From NCBI GenBank assembly GCA_963693365.1, contig CAVNZM010000001.1, positions 9,858,001 to 9,922,000 of the forward strand: a stretch of 64,000 nucleotides of DNA. Direction: 5' to 3'. The notes below the pieces were generated by a model. It was not told the DNA's origin. It made no database searches and was given only the letters and a program-made list of their open reading frames with translations. Position numbers and translations under genes: made by a program. Positions within the stretch are counted from its first letter, which is position 1. Every line of letters begins with the position of its first letter. Positions 10,442-20,500 of this stretch are shown one piece after another. Source of the DNA: Amoebidium appalachense. Taxonomy: Eukaryota; Ichthyosporea.

Positions 10442-10660
10442 CCCGACCTACTTCAAGAGTGATTTTCTCATGTGTACTACTTACTTTATCAACATCATTA
10501 TATCATATGTATTGCCTTTGTGGGTATGCCCACTTAGGGTTTATATATAAGGTTTGACCTGTACCATCACTCTACTCTATCTTTCACTGGTTTAAAACCC
10601 AGTTAATCAAACACCGCCTATACACGTTATATATATTCGTTGTTTTTGCCCCGGTTCCTT

Positions 10661-10755
10661 CCCCCCCCTCCCCCCCCCCCCCTTCCCCCCCTTCCCCCCC
10701 TTCCCCCCCCTCCCCCCCCCCCCCCCCTTCCCCCCCCCCCCCCCCCCCCCCCCCC
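10661..10755 (+). repeat. C-rich tract in the 3' region of copia A
   Basis: Long C runs broken by TT pairs lie between the RNase H stop and the polypurine tract. They are non-coding, and their length is prone to slippage and sequencing error. Confidence 0.9.
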
Positions 10756-10855
10756 GGAAAAGTACACACTTTAATTTTTTTTTTCCGTTTCTGTTCTCAA
10801 GTGGGGAGATTTCACTAGTTCAGTGGGGATATGATAACACAAACTTCAAAGTCTT

Positions 10856-10864
10856 AAGTGGGGA
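10856..10864 (+). promoter_or_regulatory. Polypurine tract of copia A
   Basis: AAGTGGGGA directly abuts the 3' LTR, where plus-strand DNA synthesis is primed in LTR elements. Family B has the near-identical GAGTGGGGA in the same place. Confidence 0.8.
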
Positions 10865-11789
10865 TGTTGTAATACGTAGTATTTACATATGGTAAGATCT
10901 TCTCAGTTTGTGTTATGTTTCAGTTCATATGCTTAGTGTAAATGCCACACTCCTATTATGTAAAGTGTAGCATCGATCTCCGATATGCTTGTATACTTGT
11001 AATCGTGTTGTATCGGCTTTAATCGTGTATTGTAATATCGATTAGAATATTTATATGTGTGTACACGGATCCACCCACTCAGGGAGAGACGTGTACATGT
11101 TCGTGTGTACATAAATATCTCTGGTTATAGTTATGCTATTACTATCTTGTTTGTTGATCTGTGCTCTCTTTTCCTTCCTCTTTCTCCTTCCTTATTTTCT
11201 TTTCTTTCTCTCCTTGTCTTCATGTGTATAATCGTATTTCTTTTCTACTAATATATGTTAGGTAGATTTGTGTTACTTAATACGTGTTCATTGGACGGTA
11301 ACACACTTAGGCTACACTTAGAATAGCATGTGTGTTTAGACTTCATTAATTCACTTTAGTTTTCATGTGTTGCCGGGCTTTAACCAATCATCAAGGTTAA
11401 GTGTGATATGTCTGAGTCTTTGCAGTATGTCATAGGTTAGAACTTCCTTGATGATGACACGAGTTGATCCTAACTAGTGTCTGTGTCCTATCGTGTACGC
11501 CTCCGCGTACCGGATCTCTCTGAAAGCAATTGGTTCTTAGTGATTGGTTTCTATTAGAGATGGATCTGATTTCCGACTGGTCGGAAATCATGTATGGATT
11601 GGACTTAGAGGAATTTCAGGTATTTATTCGAAGATCAGAATAAATTCAGTTCAGTCGTGTCTAAACATTGATGTCTGTTGTGTACACTGCTCCGATCGTT
11701 CCGTGTTTTGTTGTTGTGTGTGTCTGTGGTGTTTTCACACTGCACCACTGTGTCTCTGCTTACATCCTAAATACTTATAACATTTAACA
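10865..11789 (+). repeat. 3' LTR of copia element A
   Basis: It has the same 925-bp length as the 5' LTR and no difference that I noticed. The target duplication ATATC follows at 11790-11794. Confidence 0.93.
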
Positions 11790-11794
11790 ATATC

Positions 11795-12110
11795 CCCTCA
11801 GCGGTATATCATGATCGCGTACATAGATGTCGGGTGATGACTATATATCAGGGTTTACTTTCTCTACCAGACACCTTAAAGACTACAAAGAGAAATCAAT
11901 TAGTTGGGGTTCCCCCTTTTTTTTTTTTTTTTTTTTTTTTTCGAAACATGGACGAAGAAAAACTTTATGAAGAGTGAGCAAATTGGCAGGATGAATATTA
12001 GAGATATTTGAGAATATTCCTTGATAGATATGTACTAACTAAGGGACCACGCGCACGAGAAATGCGCGAAGTCAAAAGGCGCTTAAACCAGATACCCTTA
12101 GAGGTGAAAG
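11795..12110. other. Intergenic DNA with a T-run
   Basis: No gene was seen. A T homopolymer of about 30 bases lies at 11912-11941. Confidence 0.6.
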
Positions 12111-12320
12111 GAAAAAAACTTTCCGGAATAGCCAAGGCATCCGATCCATGACTACCCCGGTTGAAGTTAGCTTAGAGGGCCATTGCCATAGTTCTGCACC
12201 CAGGCGAGTCAGTTGATTCAGGGCATCCGATCCCCAATGCGCTACATCCCGGGATTCGAACCAGGTGCCTCCTGCGTCAGAGGTGAGGAGCTTACCCGCT
12301 CGGCCACAATGGCTCCTCAC
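12111..12320 (-). mobile_element. tRNA-derived SINE
   Basis: On the minus strand the head carries a consensus RNA polymerase III A box (TGGCCGAGCGGG, 12295-12306). A B box follows (GGTTCGAATCC, 12252-12262) at tRNA-like spacing. The sequence cannot close a tRNA acceptor stem and runs on for about 140 bases of non-tRNA body to a T-rich tail near 12111, which is SINE rather than tRNA architecture. The decamer CATCCGATCC occurs twice in the body. Flanking target duplications were not identified. Confidence 0.75.
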
Positions 12321-13296
12321 AAATATACTATATATTTTTTATGTTTTTTTTAATTGGAAGTCGATAGCAAGCATTAATCCAGAATTATCGCGCAACCTAG
12401 AATGACCCCTAACGCGACCACCTTCACACGTACAGACGGAATCTGAAAATTTCCGTTGCGAACATCGCCCCGTACGTGTAGCAATGACCGTGAAAGTAGC
12501 ATGTTTGGGACCTTTTTTTTTTAGGTTGTAAAGAATACAGAACTGTGAAAAGCGCTCAGTTTGTAGATTTGTATGAGTTTGTTATGTTTTTTCAGCTCTC
12601 TAGTATTGTTTTCTGTAAAAAAAAAAAAACGTCCAACCTGGGTACCCATTTGGCAGTCGGAATGGGTGCCTGAAATTTTCCATTCCATGATTTTTTTCGT
12701 AATGTGCTTTCTTTATCACAACTAGTGCGGGTAAGCCTAATGATTGGGCGTTCGAAGATGAGTCAAAATACCTGAAATGCCATTAGGGCATGTGTCCGCC
12801 TTGAGCCCGGCCGCGGCCCCTGGAATTGAATTCGAAAACGTGTGGCGTGAACTGACGCATAGTTTAGAATATAGAAAAGAGACACCTTTTTGTTTTAAAC
12901 CCTGTTATAACCTCACAATACAAAACTACTGGATGGTGCTATAGTCCTAGGTGTTCCACTCGATCACTAGGTACAGTAACTGATGATCATCGATGCATGA
13001 TCGATACCGCCAGTCGATGAGTCAATGCACACGCGTAGCTACACTGAGTACTGCACCTATTTTCTATTCTCAACCCACTTCACTCGGACTCACTGGAGAC
13101 GGTAAAAAATAAAAAAAAAAGACAGGCAATGCACGAGTGGGTTCCAGGGGCACCCCCCACCAACTACACCAATTTTCATAGGTGAAGGAGTAAGGGTTCT
13201 CCGTTTATTCAGGATAACATGTATTAACCCATAATCGCCTGGATCCAATTTACTAGACTCCGTATTTGGCGATCGCCAAAGTACCGAATCTAAGCT
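12321..13296. other. Intergenic DNA without recognised gene
   Basis: Short A and T runs only. No ORF with protein-like composition and no splice-supported exon was seen. Confidence 0.5.
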
Positions 13297-13299
13297 TAA

Positions 13300-14284
13300 G
13301 GGCCTGTTTGGCAACGCGGAGTTACTAACTCCGGCGTAGACCATATACGCCGGGTATCAAATCAGTATCCAGATTCTGATTTGTAATCCGGATTTAGGTC
13401 AAAACCTGGCGTAGATAATAACCGCTCGTGCCAAACAGACAACACTTTTTTCAGCTGCAGCTTAGTTTATCAAGTCACATTGCGCAAGTTTTACGTTGAT
13501 CGGAGTGCGCATACTTTGCACGTATATCGTACCTAGGACTCAGTACCATTTTTTTGTAGTGACTGTGCACTGTCACGTATGTATGTATTTGTATACACTG
13601 TAATGATACCATTTGCATATATAACAACATCAACGTTTCCGGTTGCAAAACCACTATGTATTTAGCACGAAACATGGCCCTTTCGGCCGCAATTGCAGCA
13701 ATTGCATTCTTTGCTTCCCCCTACAGGCATCCTGTCGGTTCAGACAATCTTGACCGATGTGCAAAAGATTGTCTAATGGTAAAAAAAGGTTGCCTACAAG
13801 TTGGCCGCGAAGAGGAAGAATAGTTGAGGGGGGGCTTGTTTTTATACGACCTACCACACGTGACCGGCTGTGTGTGGCTGGTCGCAGCCTGCGCTCGGGC
13901 TGTCGCAGGCTCACCAGCAAGCTGGTCATGCCGGTGACAACGCACTTTCCGTTTGGCGTCTTTTCCACTTTAACTGTTTTTGGCTATATTGCACTGCCGC
14001 CAATTGGCCGAGAGAGAAATGTAAAAAGGTCTCACGACATGAATTTTCATTGGTTTAGACCTTCACACGGCGTTGAACATTTCGCGCATAATCCACCTCC
14101 GGAGGTGGATTATAGAAATTGGGAGTACAAGCGATGTCCAAGGGGTTTGAAACCCGGCGTACACAGGCCCAGATTGGGCCGTCTGTTTGGCATCGCGGAT
14201 TTCAGAAAATCCGCTTTAGCCCTAACTCCAAAATCGATCTTACTCCGGAGTATGGCCGCTAACTCCGCGTTGCCAAACAGGCCC
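13300..14284. mobile_element. PIF/Harbinger-like non-autonomous DNA transposon
   Basis: Inverted terminal repeats of about 27 bp start GGGCCTGTTTGGCAACGCGG. They are flanked by the 3-bp duplication TAA (13297-13299 and 14285-14287). Such TIRs and TWA duplications are typical of the PIF/Harbinger superfamily. Inside, a perfect 24-bp palindrome centred on CCTCCGGAGG spans 14089-14112. Near both ends there are inner copies of the terminal motif (for example GTCTGTTTGGCA). No transposase domain could be read, so the copy is probably non-autonomous. A diverged relative lies at 40.2-40.86 kb. Confidence 0.8.
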
Positions 14285-14287
14285 TAA

Positions 14288-15861
14288 TAGATCATCACAT
14301 ATTGGGTTGCCAATTTGCATATTGATTACCTTGCGAGCCATAGGAATATATGATTTTTGGGGGAGCCGCAGATGAATATGTGAATTTTGGTCGATTGCGG
14401 GGAATACTCGATTGAAATTGGATGAAGATCTAATTGTGCATCCATGACCCATATCACCTCTGTTTTTCGCTAAGATTAGGGCTCCCGGTAATGCTCACGT
14501 GACGAAACTGCAGAGGTAAGCTGGAAAAGCTTTGTTTTAGCTCCAAATTCCCTTTTGGCTAGGCAAACATAATTTTTTTTTTTTTTAGTTTATATATTAC
14601 AGACATGAATTTCTATTAGTACATCGGCGACGCCATGCACCCGACTGGTTTTATTCCACCAATCGATGCGCGGCTGTAGCGTAAGCCTTGATCATCTCAG
14701 ATTATGGTGTGAAGTTTGAGCCAATCGATAGAGCCCGTGGTCATACAAATTGACAATGATAAATTGAAAGCCGACCCTATATACACCGATATTTTGGTGC
14801 TAATAACGTTGTATCTATACAAAATAAAACAACAATATATTGTTTATGTATTATTGGAACCTTAAAGATATACTTCTTTGAACAAAAAATGATTAATTTA
14901 AATTTGCGTTTGGAGCAATGTTCATTACGTTTAGATTACGTCACATTCCAATGGGTGATAGCGATGCATTCCAAACATTAGATTGGCTTTTCTGGGAGCT
15001 TGCTTATCAGTGCGAGATCAGCCGGCAAGCCGCGGCGGGTCAGCAAGAGCCAGCATAAAGCCGATCTGCGCATAGTAAAAAACCAATTTTTTCATATATG
15101 AAGTCTTTGTGGTCGCACGCTATCGCCAAACCAATGATATCATTGGAAAGAGCTAAGTTTTTGCGTTCTGGAGATATATGGTTATAGGGGGTTCTGATCG
15201 GCGATTCGGCAAATATTAGCGAAAAACTGAGATTGGCTCGTGGATCATGGCACATTAGGATGAATATGTGCATTTTGGTCTGTCGCCGAAAACAACATGG
15301 ATACACGAAGTTTAGGAACGGGCCGTGGAAATGGCACGAGGAAGGGCCGAGGGCAGGCCTGGTAGAAGGGTTTGGAGAGCGGGGTACAGTATGCGTATCA
15401 TTCAGTCACAGCGCTGCAGCAGAGTCTCAGGCCTTCACAAAAAGGTCGCCGCGGCCGTACCAAGTCAGCTCCTTCAAGTCTGACGAACATTGGCAGCACG
15501 TTCTATATTAGTGCCGCCCACAACAGCACACAAGCCCGTAGGCTAGGTCTAGGGATAAAGCTAAAGCCCAGATCTAATAGAACGCTTTCACACGGGACCC
15601 CCTCAAGTAATTACGTACGGCAAAGAAAGACAAGTGGGCGCACTTTGCCGTACAAACCGTGAACAGACACTTGGGGCTGGGGAGACATGGTAGTGGGCAA
15701 TGACAAAGTTTTGAACGAGCATACCTTGAAACCATGAGAATTCAACAACAGTTGTCAGCAGCTGGACCTCCGATTTTTTTGTGCTTTCTGAGCCCTTGCA
15801 AACGTCCCGTTTGTGGAGGGGCCAACTCAATTTCATGTTCGCCTTTCAACTAGTGGTGTAG
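14288..15861. other. Intergenic DNA without recognised gene
   Basis: Several 60-95 residue ORFs overlap in conflicting frames at 15.2-15.7 kb. None has a recognisable domain or a consistent codon signal. Confidence 0.45.
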
Positions 15862-15866
15862 GTAAC

Positions 15867-16609
15867 TGTTGTTTTGTACGGGTCTAAGGGAGCAGAGTGC
15901 ACAGAGGTGTCATGTAAAAACACGACTAACACATTAATGAGAGGGCAATCGGAGTTGTTCACGAGACATTGAAAGATTTCAAACAACAACTGAATCTTTA
16001 TTGTGCTCTCGGTTCCTTTTGTACTTGCGACTTATCACCTTATCACAACTAAAGAGGGAGAACCAATCGGTTCTATCAGAAGATAGAAAAACACATTCCG
16101 ACAGAGCATACGCATTCCAACTTCCGATTAAACTAAAGTGTAGAAACTCTTACTTAAATAAATTAAGTAATTATACATCTAGTCACTATTAACTCACATA
16201 TATATTTATGTTCGTCTCTATAAAGAAACTTATTTAAATACATATATTTCCTAACAGTCGACACTCTCAAAGTGAAGACACTTTGCAATAAACCGAATTC
16301 CATATATATCTATTGTCCAATCACAACACACATATATTAACAGACAGGAATGCACAACACAATCTACAGATGTACTCGCTCGCGACTATTGGCGAGCCAT
16401 CCTTTTGAGAACAAAACTAGGCCATTTTGAAATAAAGGAAAGACAACGAGTGAGGCTAGCCAATCACGCTACCTCTCAGATAAACAGAGGAGAGCAAATA
16501 GAAATAAAACACAATAAGTTCTTATCAGGCAAGAGAGCCAGGTGTGCACAGATCTACAGATATCTGTGCCCACAGAAACAAGGGAGAGAGAGATACGGGG
16601 GGGGGGGGG

Positions 16610-16681
<72 letters not shown>

Positions 16682-16795
16682 GAGGGAGGGAGAGAGAGAG
16701 AGCACAAAGGAGGAAAGCAGACACGAATACAAACAAGCTAGGACACATACATACTTCAAGGCTCTTGCTGTCATACATGGTGACGTATTCCAACA
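15867..16795 (-). repeat. 3' LTR of copia copy B
   Basis: On the coding strand it begins TGTTGGAATACGTCACC and ends GTACAAAACAACA. It contains a microsatellite that reads G-run then (GA)n on the plus strand (about 16598-16702). The longer (GA) tract explains most of the 30-bp excess over the 22.05-kb LTR. Confidence 0.9.
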
Positions 16796-16804
16796 TCCCC
16801 ACTC
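16796..16804 (-). promoter_or_regulatory. Polypurine tract of copy B
   Basis: GAGTGGGGA on the coding strand abuts the 3' LTR. The identical tract serves copy C at 22953-22961. Confidence 0.75.
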
Positions 16805-17513
16805 AAGGGGTTGAAGTTTGTGTTCTCGTGTCTGTTGATGTGACGGTAGATGGGGTCCAAACACAGGAGGGGCCGTCACACTCAAGTTTCCCCACTCGAG
16901 GATGCAAACCGAAGATCCTTGAGGTGGGAAGGAGAGAATCAAAACTGAAGAGGCACACAACGACGGTTGCCTCTGAAGACTCGAAATAAGAAATCATGGT
17001 GGTTATCGGCGATATATATATATATATAGGAAACACTAGTGTATGTGTGACGTGTTGGTGGCTAATGGTTTATACTGGGGACCACCCAGGTAAACACAAG
17101 ACATGAACATCTTGTGGACTGATTTATAGACTGGTGGTCAACCAGTTAAGACACGGGGAAGGTGCATCCCGTGGACTAGGTTTAGACTGGCAGTCAACCA
17201 GCACGTCATGGCTATAGATAATTATTTATACTGGGACGCCATCCCAGTTCGACATATATATAAGTCGAATATAGAAGAAAACCAATATATATGGTGGGAT
17301 ATGAATATAAATAAACGACGGATGGTGGAGAATAATCCCCACTGAAGATGCACACATATGACGATGGAAGACTGAGTCCCCACTGATGAAGAGAAACGAT
17401 GAGGAGTAGTAGACTTTCGTTGGGAGGCATCTTGATCACCGTAGGTGTGTCAACTGCTGTCCAGGGCCCCAACCTACTCAGAAACCACTCGATGATGAAC
17501 ACCAGTGCACGGG
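16805..17513 (-). other. 3' untranslated region of copy B
   Basis: About 700 bases lie between the RNase H stop and the polypurine tract. It has no coding content, contains a short (TA) run near 17012-17028, and recurs in copy C at 22962-23670. Confidence 0.7.
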
Positions 17514-20500
17514 TCAGTCACGGAGACTGAGGTTGGCACGGTGTGTGTCGTGGGCCGGACCAGCCAGAGGCTTGGTGAAGATGTCGGCCAGGTTCTTCTT
17601 GGTGTCGATGTAGGTGACAGTGACGTCCCCACTGTTGATGTAGTCCTTTGTGTTGAAGTAACGAACGGCAATGTGCTTGGTCCGGTGCTTGATGGTGTTG
17701 GAGTGGACCAGAGCAATGGTGGACTGATTGTCACAGTACACGGGGGTGGGCTCGGTCATGGGGTAGCCCAGCTCCTTTAGTAGATCACGGTGCCAGACAA
17801 CATCTTGCACGGCAGCATTGAGGGCCAGGAGCTCGGCCTCACACGTGGAGGTTGCAGTGATCGTCTGCAGCTTGGAGTGGTAGGTGACGGGGGAGCCTTC
17901 GAGGAGGATGACGTACCCAGACGTGGAACGACGGGTGGTGGGGCAACCAGCAAAGTCAGAATCCGAGTAGCACTCAAGGATGGGCACCTTGCTGTTGGGG
18001 GCCTTCTTCTTGTAGTAGAGGCCGAGGTTGATGGTGCCGAGCAGGTAACGAACGACACGGAGGAGAAGCTCCCAGGCAGTCTTGGTGGGCTTGGAGCTGA
18101 ATCGGCCGAGGTAGCCAATGGCATACGAGATGTCAGGCCGGGAGCACCGAGCAACCCACAGCAGACGGCCGAGGAGTTCACGGTAGGGGACGGTGGTGGG
18201 CAGGGATGAGAGGGAGGTCTCGTTGATGATGGTGCCCACGGGAATAGGGGTGGCCTTAGGCTTGGCATCGACCAGGTTGAAGTCGGTGATGATGTCCTTG
18301 ATGTAGGAGGACTGCAGCAGCTTGAGGGAGTCACGGGTGTACAGCAGTTGGGTGCCGAGGAAGATGTCTGGCAGACCGACCTTGCACTCGGCAGACTTCG
18401 TGATGTGACGAACAAGCCCCTGCATGATGGTGGAGTTCCGTGTGCAGGTGATGATGGCATCATCAACGTAGTTGCCCGAACGGATGATGTGCCCGTTGGG
18501 GAACTGACGGAAGTAGACACACGGATCGGAACGGAGACGGGTGAGGCCGTGGGCAATGAGAATGGAGTTGAAGAACTCGTACCATGCCAGGGATGCCTGC
18601 TTGAGTCCGTAGATGGCCTTCTTGAGTTTCCAGACTTTGTGTTCATTGCCAGGGAGGATAAAACCAGGAGGTTGCTCCATGTACAAAGTCTCGTCGAGGG
18701 GGCTGTTGAGGAAGGCCGTGCTGATGTCGAGTTGATGGATCTCGTGGTCCTGTTGCACACCGAGGGCAAGCAGGGCACGGACGGAGGAGGACATGACGAC
18801 GGGGGAAGAGTTTTCACCGTAGTCAACACCGTAGACTTGGGTGAAACCCTTGGCCACACCACGACCCTTGATCTTGGTGTCACCAGCAGAGTTGAGGACC
18901 TTCTCCGTGACAATCCACTTGAATCGGATGATGTTGGCATCGGAGGGGGGCTCAACTACGTCGAAGATGTCCTTGTCGATGAAAGCCTTGTACTCGGCAG
19001 TGAGGGCAGTCACCACTTCATCACCCTTGGTGCCAGAGCACAGCTTCTGAATTGACCGGGGCAGCTGAGACACATCAAGGCTGGGTCGGGAGATGCTCAC
19101 CATAGCCATAGCAGGCCGGGAGGAGAGACGGGAGGAACGACGGGGAACGGTACGGAGGGGCTCAGGGGCCGGGGGGTTGTCTGGGACAGACACTCGGTGG
19201 TCGGGGATGGGGGCCTGGAAGCCAGGGATGGGTGCCGTGTTGAGGGGGGAGTCGGATAACACGGGGCTGGACGGGGCCGAGTGGAACTCCGGAGACCCAG
19301 GACGAACCGGGGTGAGATGACCAGGTACGTGGTCATTGACGGCAGGGGCCGGCAGCAGGGGTTGCTGACCGGTGGGGGGGGGGGTGGGTGGAGCCACGGG
19401 GGCAGGTACACGACGGGGGGAACGACGGATAATCACCGACGGAATTTCATCGTCATCGGAATTGGAATTTCCGGAATGCAGGGATGAATCGATTGAGGTC
19501 GTCTGATTGGTGGCCTGCACAGAAATCTGATTGGATGCCGTGGTGAATTGTGATTCGTCGAAGACGACATCGCGGTAGAGGTTGACCGTGTTGCCACGTA
19601 GATTCATGATCTTGTGGGCTTTGTTGGTGATATCCCAGCCCACGTAGGTGCCGAGTTTGACGGTAGAGGCCAACTTGTCTCGTTTGGATGCAGGGACGTG
19701 TACATAGGCTGGGCAGCCGAACACGTGCAGGTGGGAGATGTCAGGCTTGACACCGTAGAAAATTTCAAACGGTGTACGGCCATTGGCAGCTCTGGCCGGG
19801 GTCACGTTGATGATGTAGGCAGCATGCTTGAGAGCAGCTCCCCACAGTTTGGGGGAAAGGGAGTCGGCCTTGTCCTGATGAAGGAAGCACCGAACGATCT
19901 CCTGCAGATCCCTCATCTTACGTTCAACGAAGCCGTTGAGTTGGGGGCAGTCAACCGGGGCAAATTCCTGAATGATGCCCTTGGACTGGCAGTACTGCTC
20001 CATAGCGTGGGAGGTGAACTCGGACCCAGAGTCTGAACGGAAGTGGGTCACCACCTTGTCGGGTTGCTTGTCAGTAGTCTCAACCAGGGCCTTGACGTAT
20101 TCGAGAGTTTCGGATCGATCACGGAGGAGGTACACGATGGTGTAGCCGGAGGCATCACAGGTACACACGAGGGCCACCTTGTAGCCACCATAGGAGGCAC
20201 AGGGAGGCTCGAAGAAGTCCATGTGCCACTTGGCACCGGGGAAGGGGCACTGGGTTCTGGTGCCGGAGAATGGGGCCTTGGTGGTCTTGCCGGAGACACA
20301 ACCGAAGCAGTCAGTGGTGTCAGCCACTGAGAGGGATGAGGGGAGGCCTGTCACGAGGTCACCTCTCACCATCTTGGTGAGGGTGGACAGGGCACGATGG
20401 CCGAGACGGTGGTGCCAGAGCTGAGGATCATTGTTGACCTTGACGTTGGCTACCAGAGCAGTGACGGTCCGAGGGATGGAGGGACGTATCTCATAGTCAG

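Larger units (their letters stand above)
5049..11789 (+). mobile_element. Complete Ty1/copia LTR retrotransposon (family A)
   Basis: The element has two LTRs of 925 bp that look identical by eye. They are flanked by the 5-bp direct repeat ATATC (5044-5048 and 11790-11794). The order of parts is LTR, tRNA-type primer site, gag, aspartic protease, integrase, RT, RNase H, C-rich 3' region, polypurine tract, LTR. Integrase before RT defines the copia order. Equal LTR length and an intact target duplication point to a recent insertion. The only obvious damage is one reading-frame change in a C10 run at 8593-8602. Confidence 0.93.

Noticed and set aside
12072-12320. 82-residue minus-strand ORF
   Set aside because: It lies over the tRNA-derived SINE, whose A and B boxes explain the sequence.
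13667-13732. Short minus-strand ORF with CNCCNCGRKGH, resembling a zinc knuckle
   Set aside because: Spacing to the last Cys is wrong and a stop follows at once. The corresponding ATG in the 40-kb copy leads into an unrelated reading.
13757-14287. 176-residue plus-strand ORF inside the Harbinger-like element
   Set aside because: It spans the palindrome and the TIR, has no transposase motif, and is not conserved in the 40-kb copy.
15233-15662. Two overlapping ORFs of 92 and 96 residues
   Set aside because: They are in conflicting frames with no domain, splice support or codon bias.
16405-16989. ORFs across the family-B LTR
   Set aside because: They cross the LTR and its GA repeat; the Arg/Glu and Ser/Leu runs are microsatellite translations.
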